This document shows, piece by piece, positions 43,259 through 51,926 of a stretch of DNA of 64,000 nucleotides. The notes beneath the pieces were generated by a model. That model worked only from the letters and a program-made list of their open reading frames with translations, ran no database searches and was not told the DNA's origin. The position numbers were made by a program, and so were the translations under genes. Location: NCBI GenBank assembly GCA_964627755.1, contig CAZVIH010000064.1, positions 1 to 64,000 of the forward strand, given 5' to 3'. Source of the DNA: B10-G9 sp964627755 (lineage in GTDB: Bacteria; Chloroflexota; Anaerolineae; Anaerolineales; UBA11858). Every line of letters begins with the position of its first letter. Positions within the stretch are counted from its first letter, which is position 1.

Positions 43259-44008
43259 TTAAACCGGTCTCACGTTAGAGAGTTCAGCTGATGCTTCCTG
43301 ATCAATGTACCAGAACAGATTTCCTTGATCCGGGTCGATCAGTTGGGAAGGATATTGTTCGGGAAGAGCTGGTCCTTCCAGAACGAGTTTTAATATCCTG
43401 GCTTTGTTCTGGCCGCTGACCAGGAAAAGTATATTTTGGGCAGCATTGATCAGACGGGGAGTGAATGTGATCCGCCAGGCATCCAATTTTGGGACCCAAT
43501 TAGCCTCCACCAGGCGATTTTGATCAACTAGCTCTCCTTTCACCAATTCAGTTTCCGGGAAGAGTGAGGCCGTGTGTCCGTCGTTTCCCATGCCGAGCAG
43601 GATCAGGTCAAAGGAGGGATTTTTTTGCTGAAACCAGGATAGGATCTCTTCCTGGTACTTCCAGGCAGCTTCAGCAGGTGGCAGTTCTGCCCTAATGCGG
43701 TGGATGTTCTCTTCCGGGATTGCTCCGGGTAAAAGCAGAGATCGATTCACCTGGTCGAAGTTACTGTCTGGATGATCGGGCGGAACACAGCGTTCATCTC
43801 CCCAGAAAAAATGGACTTTGTTCCAATCCAGTTCATCTGTCTTCTGATCTGCCAGGTTTTCATAGAGGGGTATAGGAGTACTCCCGCCGGATAGGGCAAC
43901 AGAAAATTGACCTCTATCCCGGATCGCTGCTGATCCAGTCGAGATAAATAAATCAGCTGCTGAGTTGATTATTTCTTCTTGAGATTTATAGACCAGGATT
44001 TTTTTCAT
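43259..44008 (-). CDS. pgl: 6-phosphogluconolactonase
   Basis: A 249-residue protein of the DevB/SOL type, which hydrolyses 6-phosphogluconolactone in the oxidative pentose phosphate pathway. Diagnostic segments: VALSGGSTP (about residues 38-46), HFFWGDERCVPPDHPDSN (about 86-103) and LLGMGNDGHTASLFP (about 153-167). No other pathway gene is beside it in the window. The acyltransferase gene lies 62 bases downstream on the same strand. Confidence 0.92.
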   Translation of the reverse strand: MKKILVYKSQEEIINSAADLFISTGSAAIRDRGQFSVALSGGSTPIPLYENLADQKTDELDWNKVHFFWGDERCVPPDHPDSNFDQVNRSLLLPGAIPEENIHRIRAELPPAEAAWKYQEEILSWFQQKNPSFDLILLGMGNDGHTASLFPETELVKGELVDQNRLVEANWVPKLDAWRITFTPRLINAAQNILFLVSGQNKARILKLVLEGPALPEQYPSQLIDPDQGNLFWYIDQEASAELSNVRPV

Positions 44009-44102
44009 TTAGGCAAGCTGGATGATGGACAGGATTCCTTATAAGTATACCTGATGGATGTTTTTTTCCCTCGATAACTGGAAATCAGGCTTGTTTTGCC
44101 TG

Positions 44103-44111
44103 TGATATACT
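44103..44111 (+). promoter_or_regulatory. Extended -10 promoter of the ECF sigma gene
   Basis: TGA-TATACT, identical to the element before the gene at 5996. No good -35. The start site would be near 44118, about 30 bases before the ATG. Confidence 0.4.
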
Positions 44112-44148
44112 TTCACAAGATGAGTAACCTATAAGGGTTAAAAGTGTT

Positions 44149-44715
44149 ATGAGTAGTATTACAGATTCTGATCATGAGCTGAAAACTGAAAGTGAACTGA
44201 TCTCCCTTGCTTGTGAGGGTGATTCAGATGCTTTTGGAGCCCTTTATGAGAAGTATATAGATCAGATTTATAATTATATATATTTTAGGACCAGCAATGT
44301 TAAAGATGCAGAGGATATTTGCTCCAGGGTTTTCATGAGAGCTCTGCATCACATTGAAAGATACGAGGATCGGGGATATCCGTTTTCTGCCTGGTTATAT
44401 CGAATAGCCCATAACCTGGTGGTTAACTGGTACAGAGACAGGGAACGGTCGGATGAGATTTCCCTGGCAGATCAGTATCCTCCACCAACGATGAATGGAC
44501 GCGTGGAGGACCGGATCGAAAAGGAAGACGAAACAGGTATGCTGCTGGCCATCATTCAGGGATTGCCAGAGGATCGAAAAGAACTTTTAATCCTGAAGCA
44601 TGTAGAAGGATTAACGAATACTGAAATTGGTCAAATCATGGATCGGACAGAAGGAGCTATCAAAGCCCTTTATCACCGGACCCTGGAATCGCTCAGGGAT
44701 GATTACGATCTTTAG
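44149..44715 (+). CDS. ECF-type sigma70-family factor
   Basis: A 188-residue protein with sigma region 2 (DAFGALYEKYIDQIYNYIYF, then AEDICSRVFMRALHHIERY and FSAWLYRIAHNLVVNWYRDRER) and region 4 (LPEDRKELLILKHVEGLTNTEIG, IMDRTEGAIKALYHRTLESLR, written in parts). Regions 1.1 and 3 are missing, as expected for ECF factors. It probably directs transcription in response to an envelope signal. Immediately followed by degV-like and a small membrane protein, the latter a candidate anti-sigma. Confidence 0.9.
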   Translation: MSSITDSDHELKTESELISLACEGDSDAFGALYEKYIDQIYNYIYFRTSNVKDAEDICSRVFMRALHHIERYEDRGYPFSAWLYRIAHNLVVNWYRDRERSDEISLADQYPPPTMNGRVEDRIEKEDETGMLLAIIQGLPEDRKELLILKHVEGLTNTEIGQIMDRTEGAIKALYHRTLESLRDDYDL

Positions 44716-44724
44716 GATGAATCT

Positions 44725-45582
44725 ATGCTTCGAATAGTGATGGATAGCGCCGGTGATCTGCCGGTAGAATGGATCAAACAGTATCAAATTGACGTGATAC
44801 CGATCAACGTCCATCTGGGAGACGAGGTTTTCCTGGAGGATGTTGACCTGACCATTGATCAGTTTTACGACTGGGTCAAGCTAACGGGCAAGGTGCCGAA
44901 AACATCCCAGCCATCTCCCCAGCAGTACATTAACTTCTACAGGGAGATTGCCCGTCCGGGAGATGTGGTGTTATCGATCCATCTGACAAGCAAATTGTCT
45001 GGCACTTATGAATCCGCAGTTTTGGCAGCCAGGGAATTGGAGAATGATCCCTTTAAGGTCATCCCCTTTGATACTCTGTCAGGTACTGGCATCCAGGGTT
45101 ATATGTGCCGAGAAGCCCGGGAAATGGACCGTCAGGGTAAATCAGTAGAACAGATCCTGGAACGACTGGATCAGATCAGAGACAATACCCAGGTGATCTT
45201 TACTGTTGATTCCCTGAATTTTGCCCAAAAAAGCGGTCGGGTTCAGATGCTTGAGTCAATTCTGGCATCGATCCTTAATATCAAACCGATCATAACTCTG
45301 AAAGAAGGGACCCTGGTAGCTGCTGATAAAGTACGGACCCGGAAGGCTTCTCTGGATTTTATCCTTAAGGAAATGTCCCAGAGAATGGCTGGAAAATTAA
45401 TCAATGCAGCTATCATACATGCCAATGACCTGGCAACAGCACTTGAAATATCAGAGAAAGTGGAGAAATTATTGAATGTAAAAGAACTGTTTATAGAAGA
45501 ATTATCAGTTGCGATTGCAACACACCTCGGACCGGGAACGGTCGGGATTGTTGCTTATCCAGTAGAGGAAGGGATAAGTTAA
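44725..45582 (+). CDS. DegV-family fatty-acid-binding protein
   Basis: A 285-residue DegV protein. Features: VMDSAGDLP at the start, the fatty-acid pocket TSQPSPQQYINFY (about residues 60-72), LSIHLTSKLSGTYESA (about 87-102) and FTVDSLNFAQKSGRVQ near residue 155. DegV proteins bind fatty acids and deliver them to fatty-acid kinase in some bacteria. Placed 9 bases after the sigma gene and just before a membrane protein, it might link lipid state to sigma activity. Confidence 0.88.
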   Translation: MLRIVMDSAGDLPVEWIKQYQIDVIPINVHLGDEVFLEDVDLTIDQFYDWVKLTGKVPKTSQPSPQQYINFYREIARPGDVVLSIHLTSKLSGTYESAVLAARELENDPFKVIPFDTLSGTGIQGYMCREAREMDRQGKSVEQILERLDQIRDNTQVIFTVDSLNFAQKSGRVQMLESILASILNIKPIITLKEGTLVAADKVRTRKASLDFILKEMSQRMAGKLINAAIIHANDLATALEISEKVEKLLNVKELFIEELSVAIATHLGPGTVGIVAYPVEEGIS

Positions 45583-45596
45583 GAATGGAGAAAAGT

Positions 45597-45893
45597 ATGA
45601 AAATGACGAAGGATTTACTGAGGATTGAAAGCCGGCTGAAAGATGTTTTAAGCCCAGTCACACCACGAGCGGATTTTGTGGTTGAGCTTCAAAACAAGCT
45701 GGACCAGGAAATGGGAAAAAGGATCAAGACCAAGAAGGTCCAAACCGGATTATTGGTTGCTGGCGGGATCGTCAGTTTAGCAGTAATGGTTATCACCGTC
45801 ATCCGCTCCCTGACTGCCTGGCCTAGCATCATTCAGTCAATTTCCAAGAATCTGCCAAAACTGCGAAAACGACAGCAGGCAGTTTCAGTCTAA
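45597..45893 (+). CDS. Small single-span membrane protein, possible anti-sigma partner
   Basis: A 98-residue protein from the ATG at 45597, chosen because GGAG lies 6 bases upstream; an ATG at 45585 is possible. A charged N-terminal cytoplasmic region (LLRIESRLKDVLSPVTPRADF) precedes one membrane helix (GLLVAGGIVSLAVMVITVI) and a basic tail. The layout resembles small membrane proteins found after ECF sigma genes in this phylum, and the segment before the helix could hold the sigma factor. No zinc-binding anti-sigma motif is present, so the role is inferred from position only. Confidence 0.55.
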   Translation: MKMTKDLLRIESRLKDVLSPVTPRADFVVELQNKLDQEMGKRIKTKKVQTGLLVAGGIVSLAVMVITVIRSLTAWPSIIQSISKNLPKLRKRQQAVSV

Positions 45894-45923
45894 TATCCAG
45901 TCAATTTGCCAATAACAACTTTG

Positions 45924-45957
45924 GAAACGGCATCGTTATCTGATGCCGTTTCTTTTT
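45924..45957 (+). terminator. Terminator of the ECF sigma operon
   Basis: GAAACGGCATC (45924-45934) pairs with GATGCCGTTTC (45942-45952), followed by TTTTTAT. Confidence 0.9.
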
Positions 45958-46034
45958 ATGTATGTAATGTAATAATAAGATAAATCATTTGTTATACCGC
46001 AAGGCCACAGATTATTTCGTGCTACAATTTTTTT

Positions 46035-46679
46035 ATGAAAGAAGCTTATTTTCAGCCAGATACCCTTCAATCTCTTTCCAGTCAGTGGCTGGAAAAATAT
46101 GGTAGGTCTAAAACAGCTTTGAGACAACCATTCAAGATCCAGAATGCCTGTCTTTTAATCCTGGATATGCAAAGATATTTTCTGGATGAAAACTCTCATG
46201 CCTGGGTTCCAAGCGCTGAAGCGATTATTCCTGGTTTGAAAAAAACAGCTGTGTATTTCCGGAAAGCGGGCAGACCGGTTATTGCTACTCAACATATCAA
46301 CACTGCCGAAAATGCCGGGATGATGGGATCCTGGTGGTCAGAGTTGATCCAGGAAGATGATCCTCTGGTTGATATTGATCCTGATCTTGGAATTCAACCC
46401 CGGGAAATCTTACAGAAATCACAATATGATTCCTTTTTTGGATCCAAACTTGAATCCCGGCTTCTGGATCAGAATGTAAAGCAGGTTGTGATTGGTGGAG
46501 TGATGACCCATTTATGCTGTGACACAACTGCAAGAGCTGCTTTTGTACGGGGATTCGAGGTATTTTTCCTGGTAGATGGCACTGCGACTTATAACCAGGA
46601 TTTTCATCTGGCTTCACTCTATAATCTGGCGCATGGAGTTGCGGTATTGACTTCTACTAATCGGCTAATTGAGGGATGA
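46035..46679 (+). CDS. Isochorismatase-family cysteine hydrolase
   Basis: A 214-residue hydrolase with the family triad in place: Asp in LLILDMQRYF (near residue 42), a Lys in QKSQYDSFFGSKLE (near residue 121), and the catalytic Cys in GVMTHLCCDTTARAAF (near residue 161). The ATG at 46035 opens a five-gene + strand operon with short gaps (11, 12 and 26 bases, then an overlap). Substrate unknown; nicotinamidase, ureidoacrylate and isochorismate hydrolases share the fold. Confidence 0.85.
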   Translation: MKEAYFQPDTLQSLSSQWLEKYGRSKTALRQPFKIQNACLLILDMQRYFLDENSHAWVPSAEAIIPGLKKTAVYFRKAGRPVIATQHINTAENAGMMGSWWSELIQEDDPLVDIDPDLGIQPREILQKSQYDSFFGSKLESRLLDQNVKQVVIGGVMTHLCCDTTARAAFVRGFEVFFLVDGTATYNQDFHLASLYNLAHGVAVLTSTNRLIEG

Positions 46680-46690
46680 AACACAAGTAG

Positions 46691-47560
46691 ATGGATAAAC
46701 TTCCAATAGTAATCATTGGGGCAGGCCCTGCAGGATTGGCAGCTGCCATGCAGCTCAAACGACAAGGGATCAATCCCTTGGTTTTTGAGCGCAAACAGGT
46801 TGGTGGGTTGCTGCTGAATGCCAATTTGGTGGAAAATTATCCCGGTTTTGTGAATGGCATCAAAGGAACAGATCTGGTATCCCTTTTTGAGGAACAGGCA
46901 CAACGACTGGGTGTAGTGATAGAGCAGGAGGAAGTACTATCTGCCAGGTTTAACTCCAATTACTTTCGCATAGTCACAAATAAGAGAGAACTACAGGCCC
47001 AGATCCTGATCGCAGGAAGTGGTACAAAACCGATAAAATTGACCTGTTTTTTGGAACCAAAAAGGTTGGAAGAAAGGATCCATTATGAAGTGTTCCCACT
47101 GATTGATGAGAGGAATAAAGAGATACTTATCATTGGAGCTGGAGACGCGGCTTTTGATTATGCGTTAAATCTCTCTCGCCTCAACAAGATCATCATCCTG
47201 AACAAGGGATCAAAGATCAAAGCCCTGCCGCTATTATTGGAACGGGTCCAGAGAAATTCAGCAATAAGTTACTTACCTGATAGCGAAGTAACTGGTATTT
47301 TAGAATCAAAAAACGGGCGCCTGTTGGTCATGGTAAAAAGAGATGGATTGGTTTTTGAATGTGATCATCTTCTAGCTGCGATTGGCAGAGAGCCCGAGTA
47401 TAGTTTTGCAGACACAAGTATAATTGAAGATATGGATCACCTCCTGAAGGATCAAAAAATATTTTTGGTTGGTGATCTCAAGAATGGATCTTTCAGACAG
47501 GCCACAATTGCAGTGGCGGATGGCATCCGGGCTGCTATGATTATCGATCGAATACTTTAG
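46691..47560 (+). CDS. FAD/NAD(P)-dependent oxidoreductase of the thioredoxin reductase fold, lacking CXXC
   Basis: A 289-residue flavoprotein with FAD-binding IIGAGPAGLAAA (residues 8-19), the segment GGLLLNANLVENYPGF typical of low-molecular-weight thioredoxin reductases, and a second Rossmann motif IIGAGDAAFDYAL (about 150). The redox-active CXXC expected between the two domains is absent: the region reads FLEPKRLEERIHYEV. It is therefore not a thioredoxin reductase, more like a ferredoxin- or NAD(P)H-dependent reductase for the neighbouring radical SAM protein or another partner. Confidence 0.8.
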   Translation: MDKLPIVIIGAGPAGLAAAMQLKRQGINPLVFERKQVGGLLLNANLVENYPGFVNGIKGTDLVSLFEEQAQRLGVVIEQEEVLSARFNSNYFRIVTNKRELQAQILIAGSGTKPIKLTCFLEPKRLEERIHYEVFPLIDERNKEILIIGAGDAAFDYALNLSRLNKIIILNKGSKIKALPLLLERVQRNSAISYLPDSEVTGILESKNGRLLVMVKRDGLVFECDHLLAAIGREPEYSFADTSIIEDMDHLLKDQKIFLVGDLKNGSFRQATIAVADGIRAAMIIDRIL

Positions 47561-47572
47561 AAAGGAAAACTA

Positions 47573-48529
47573 ATGAAAATTGTCGCTTCTGCTGGTAACC
47601 CGGAAGTAGCCATGGTTCACGTGGTGGAATTCCCCCATGGGTTGGTGGAATGTGTTGAAGCAATTCAACCCCCACGCTCCCGGGAAGAGAAATGGGTCTT
47701 GATGATCTCCACATTATTCGGCTGCCCAATCTCCTGCCAGATGTGTGACGCCGGCGGGCACTACAGGGGGAAACTGGATGAAGCCGAAATGTTCGCTCAA
47801 ATCGAGTATCTTATTCAGCAGCGCTACCCGGATGGTTTTGTTCCATCAGAGCAATTTAAGATCCAGTTTGCGAGAATGGGTGAACCGGCCCTTAATCTGG
47901 CAGTAATTGAGCTGCTGGAAAATCTGCCCGGACGAATAAATGCCCCTGGTTTAATGCCGTCAGTATCCACCATTGCCCCTTATGGCACAGATGTCTTTTT
48001 TGAAAAATTGATCGAAGTAAAGAATCAGGTATATCCTATCGGTCGATTCCAATTCCAGTTTTCGATCCATACGACCGATCCTGATCTGCGCGATCAGATC
48101 ATTCCGGTTAAGAAATGGGATTTTGAGCGGATGGCTAAATACGGAGAGGATTACCATAGACCAGGAGATAGAAAGATCACATTGAACTTCGCCCTGGCTG
48201 AGAATAGCCCAATAGAACCTGATGCTCTTCTGCGTTATTTTGACCCTGATAGATTCCTGATTAAGGTCACACCACTGAATCCGACCTATCAGGCCGAATC
48301 AACCGGCCTGACCTCCTTTGTCGATCCGCATGATAAGGAAGCGATCTATCCGGAACTAGAAAAGATCCGTGAAGCCGGATACCAGGTGATAATCAGTATT
48401 GGTGAACAGGAAGAAAACCGGATAGGTTCAAATTGTGGACAGTACGTTCAGAAACATATCCTGGAAAGCGGTGGGCTGACAGAAGGATATACTTACCAGG
48501 TGACCCAGCCGGTTTCTAATCTGGAATAA
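47573..48529 (+). CDS. RlmN-like radical SAM protein
   Basis: A 318-residue radical SAM protein with the CX3CX2C cluster motif in FGCPISCQMCDAGG (near residues 51-57). The C-terminal GSNCGQYV resembles the segment of RlmN/Cfr that holds the methyl-carrying cysteine. The other RlmN cysteine, seven residues before the cluster motif, is a methionine here. That argues against the standard methylation mechanism and for a divergent function. RlmN proteins are usually about 350-380 residues, so this is also short. A flavoprotein gene just upstream could supply electrons. The substrate is unknown. Confidence 0.75.
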   Translation: MKIVASAGNPEVAMVHVVEFPHGLVECVEAIQPPRSREEKWVLMISTLFGCPISCQMCDAGGHYRGKLDEAEMFAQIEYLIQQRYPDGFVPSEQFKIQFARMGEPALNLAVIELLENLPGRINAPGLMPSVSTIAPYGTDVFFEKLIEVKNQVYPIGRFQFQFSIHTTDPDLRDQIIPVKKWDFERMAKYGEDYHRPGDRKITLNFALAENSPIEPDALLRYFDPDRFLIKVTPLNPTYQAESTGLTSFVDPHDKEAIYPELEKIREAGYQVIISIGEQEENRIGSNCGQYVQKHILESGGLTEGYTYQVTQPVSNLE

Positions 48530-48555
48530 AAGGTTGTATTCGAAGGATTGTCTGA

Positions 48556-49593
48556 ATGAGAGATCTAATAGATCAAATTGAGATCTGGTTAAAGAATGGA
48601 CAATCAATCGCCCTGGCAACAGTAATAAATACCTGGGGATCATCGCCACGGCCAGCAGGTGCGGGGATGGCAATCACTGAGGCCGGCGAAATTACAGGCT
48701 CAGTGAGCGGCGGCTGTGTGGAAAGCGCGGTTATTGATAGGGCGATGCAGGTATTAAAAACTGGCCAACCTGAAAGGCTTCATTTTGGGGTAGGGGACGA
48801 TCAAGCCTGGGATGTCGGTTTGTCCTGTGGGGGAGAAATTGATGTTTTCATCCGTCAGTTCAATCAGAATAGTCTGAAGATCTGGAAAACAGCTCTGTCA
48901 AAAACAAAATCTGTATTTGTGGCACTTGTTTTAACGGGGAACGAATCCTGCCGGGGGGCTGATTTGATCATCGATAATACTGGATTTGTGACCTCTGAAA
49001 TTTCCCGGGAAACAGCCATAAAATTGAAAGAAATAGCTTGTACAAAATTGACTTCTGGTATCCACCAGATTGATTCCCCCGAGATCAAAGAAGTCTTCTT
49101 CCAGAAGATCCAGCCAGCTCCTGAATTGATCTTGGTTGGTGGGGTCCATATCGCGATTCCCCTGACAACGCAAGCAAAAACAGTTGGTTTTGAAGTGACC
49201 GTCATCGATCCCCGCAGATTATTCAGCACTGAGGATCGTTTCCCTGATATCAAATTATTACTAGCGGAATGGCCAGAGGGAGCTTTTCAGAAAATCACGA
49301 TAACAGAATCTTCAGCAATAGTTATGTTAACTCATGATCCTAAAATTGATGATCCGGCTCTGAAGATTGCCCTTAACTCCCCGGCATTTTATATTGGAGC
49401 ATTAGGCAGTCGAAAGACACATCAAAAAAGGATTGAACGACTCCAAACTGCCGGACTTTCGAGGAGCCAACTGGATCGAATTCACGCTCCAGTTGGGCTG
49501 AATCTAGGAGGAAAGACCCCGCCTGAGATCGCACTGGGGATTATGGCAGAGATCCTTCAGGTTTGGTTTAGAAGAGAAAAAACAGATGATTGA
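48556..49593 (+). CDS. XdhC/CoxI-family protein
   Basis: A 345-residue protein of the XdhC family: N-terminal VINTWGSSPRPAGAGMAI, GSVSGGCVESAV and LSCGGEIDVFI, then a Rossmann-like C-terminal half (LILVGGVHIAIPL, VTVIDPRR, VMLTHDPKIDDPAL, YIGALGSRKTHQKR). Family members sulfurate and insert the molybdenum cofactor into xanthine dehydrogenase-type enzymes. No molybdoenzyme gene lies in the window. The stop overlaps the patatin start by 8 bases. Confidence 0.88.
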   Translation: MRDLIDQIEIWLKNGQSIALATVINTWGSSPRPAGAGMAITEAGEITGSVSGGCVESAVIDRAMQVLKTGQPERLHFGVGDDQAWDVGLSCGGEIDVFIRQFNQNSLKIWKTALSKTKSVFVALVLTGNESCRGADLIIDNTGFVTSEISRETAIKLKEIACTKLTSGIHQIDSPEIKEVFFQKIQPAPELILVGGVHIAIPLTTQAKTVGFEVTVIDPRRLFSTEDRFPDIKLLLAEWPEGAFQKITITESSAIVMLTHDPKIDDPALKIALNSPAFYIGALGSRKTHQKRIERLQTAGLSRSQLDRIHAPVGLNLGGKTPPEIALGIMAEILQVWFRREKTDD

Positions 49594-50440
49594 TGTGGCT
49601 CTGGCTTTAGGTGGTGGGGGTTCTAAAGGATACGCCCATTTGGGTGTGATCAGAGCATTGCAGAAGAGAGGATTTAGAATTAAGGCAATTGCTGGAACGA
49701 GCGCCGGTGGAATAGCGGGCACGATAGTTGCGGCTGGATTCTCTCCAGATGAGATTATCGGAAGGATTGCCAATATCCGCCAGGAAAATCTGTATGGTTT
49801 TGGCAAAGGGCCGGCATTGCTCGGGACAAAAGGCATTGAACAGGTCATCTATCAGTTCCTGGAGGATAAGACCTTTTCTGACCTGCAAATTCCTTGTGCT
49901 CTAACGGCTGTTGACCTCAATAAAATGAAAGAGATCATTATTCAGGAAGGAAAAGTGATAGATGGGGTCATGGCGACCACTGCGATTCCCGGAGTATTCC
50001 CGCCAAGGGAGTGGAAAGAGTATCTGCTGGTGGACGGCATGGTCCTTAATCCTGTTCCGGTAGAGTTAGCCAGATCTTTGGCACCATCCCTACCCGTGAT
50101 TGCTGTCTCCTTGACTCCTGAACCTGAACGATGGACAAATTCCTCGCTCTGGAATACTACTCCCGCGAATCCGCTATTAAGACCGATCTCAAAGCTTCGG
50201 GTTGCCAAGGCTTTTGATATCTATTTACGCTCGATGGATATCACAATCCATATGCTGGGTGAAAAACGTCTTGAAATCGAAAATCCAGATATCCTTATAC
50301 GACCTGATGTAGGGGATATCGGATCCCTGGATCGTGTGAATATCCCGGAGGTCGCTCAGCTTGGTGATCAAGCTGTCGAACAAGTTGAAGATGAATTACG
50401 GAAGATCTCGAAACGGCGGCGTTGGTATAATCGCAAATAA
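49586..50440 (+). CDS. Patatin-like phospholipase
   Basis: A 284-residue lipase-like protein with the oxyanion loop LALGGGGSKG (residues 6-15), nucleophile motif GTSAG (about 37-41), and the catalytic Asp in LVDGMVLNPVPV (about 150). No signal peptide, so probably cytoplasmic or membrane-associated. It hydrolyses phospholipids or related acyl esters. Last gene of the operon that starts at 46035. Overlap with the XdhC-like gene suggests coupled translation. Confidence 0.9.
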   Translation: MIDVALALGGGGSKGYAHLGVIRALQKRGFRIKAIAGTSAGGIAGTIVAAGFSPDEIIGRIANIRQENLYGFGKGPALLGTKGIEQVIYQFLEDKTFSDLQIPCALTAVDLNKMKEIIIQEGKVIDGVMATTAIPGVFPPREWKEYLLVDGMVLNPVPVELARSLAPSLPVIAVSLTPEPERWTNSSLWNTTPANPLLRPISKLRVAKAFDIYLRSMDITIHMLGEKRLEIENPDILIRPDVGDIGSLDRVNIPEVAQLGDQAVEQVEDELRKISKRRRWYNRK

Positions 50441-50657
50441 ATGATATTTGTTCTCTCTTAGATTTTCCTGATTGAAAAACAAAAATAAATAAATTGATTC
50501 AGCGGGGTTGGGTCAATCCAATCCTCTGGTATCTCATAAAAATTCCATTTTCCATACCAGAGAATGGAATACACATTTCCTGTAGAAGCCAGTTTTTAGT
50601 TTGAGGTAGAATTACTCTTATCATCCAGCCCAGGACGCTGAGTATTTCTTCAAAATT

Positions 50658-51926
50658 ATGAAGATAACCGAACTTCGATTGAGATACAGGATTATCCCTT
50701 ACTTGCTGCCTGTTCTGTTTATCAACCAGCTGGTTTCCCCGCGTAAAGTGTGGATGATTTTACTTGTTGGTCTGGCAACGGTTCTTGTTATAAGTTATTC
50801 CTGGGCAGTCACCCTGAAAAATAAGCTAAACTTGAGCCGGGAAATGAGATTTGGCTGGTCCAAAGTCGGAGATCATCTCCAGGAGAGGTTTAACCTGGAT
50901 AACTCTGGTTGGGCGCCTGCTGTCTGGATATATCTTGAGGACCATTCAGATCTTGCTGGATATAGTGGAAGTCGTGTGACCCGGATCGGAGGTAATGCTC
51001 ATCGCCAATGGTTTGAAAGGGGGTTTTGTGCCCGAAGAGGATTATTCACTATCGGCCCGACCAGCCTGCATACTGGAGATCCCCTCGGTATTTTTGAAGT
51101 GAAGATTGAATATCCAGCGACCTCTAATATGATGGTCATGCCGCCTATCGTAAACTTGCCTGATATCCAAATTGCTCCAGGAGGTAAGATCGGCGAAGGA
51201 ATTAATACGACAAAATCCTGGGACCATACAGTGACTGCTTCCGGAGTGAGGGAGTACAACCCGGGAGATAGTCTCAGATATATTCACTGGCCAACCTCAG
51301 CCCGCAAGGGTGAGTTATTTGTTCGTACTTTTGACAGCACGCCATCCAGTGATCAGTGGATCTTCCTGGATATGTTTAATGAAGTTCAGGCAGGGGAGGG
51401 GGAAAATGCCTCTGAAGAGCACGGAATCATCCTGGCTGCATCACTGATGAATTGGGCGCTGGAAAACGGACGCGCGGTGGGATTTGGCGCCAATGGAAAA
51501 GAGTTCTCGTGGTTTCAACCCAGGATGGATGAAACTCAGAAATGGATCATCCTTCGGGCCCTGGCTCTATTGGATAAAGGGGAGGATCCCCTTTATCGAT
51601 TGCTAGAAGCTGCCAGACAATCTCTTCGGTTCCGCTCCAGTATCATTGTCATCACTCCTGACTTAAGCGGCAACTGGCTTAATCCTCTTTTGCTTATGAA
51701 GAAAAAAGGCATTGTGCCAACAGTATTGCTGCTAAATGCCCCGGCTTTTGGGGGAAAGGGAGATGCTCCTGATGTTCAGAAGAAACTTGATTCGGTCGGG
51801 TTGAATAATTATCTGATAGGTCCGGAATATTTGGACAACATGGAAAAGGAGTTGTCTCCTTCAACACAAAAGCGCCGGGAGGAATTTAAGGAAACCAGGA
51901 AAGTCCACTGGAGGCCGCTGATATGA
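50658..51926 (+). CDS. DUF58 protein of a MoxR/transglutaminase operon
   Basis: A 422-residue protein with two hydrophobic segments near the N-terminus (residues 12-50) and the DUF58 hallmark REYNPGDSLRYIHWPTSARKG, written in part, near residue 197. The C-terminal half resembles a vWA fold (DQWIFLDMF, SIIVITPDLSG). DUF58 proteins sit at the membrane and work with MoxR ATPases. Its stop overlaps the transglutaminase gene start by 4 bases. Confidence 0.88.
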   Translation: MKITELRLRYRIIPYLLPVLFINQLVSPRKVWMILLVGLATVLVISYSWAVTLKNKLNLSREMRFGWSKVGDHLQERFNLDNSGWAPAVWIYLEDHSDLAGYSGSRVTRIGGNAHRQWFERGFCARRGLFTIGPTSLHTGDPLGIFEVKIEYPATSNMMVMPPIVNLPDIQIAPGGKIGEGINTTKSWDHTVTASGVREYNPGDSLRYIHWPTSARKGELFVRTFDSTPSSDQWIFLDMFNEVQAGEGENASEEHGIILAASLMNWALENGRAVGFGANGKEFSWFQPRMDETQKWIILRALALLDKGEDPLYRLLEAARQSLRFRSSIIVITPDLSGNWLNPLLLMKKKGIVPTVLLLNAPAFGGKGDAPDVQKKLDSVGLNNYLIGPEYLDNMEKELSPSTQKRREEFKETRKVHWRPLI

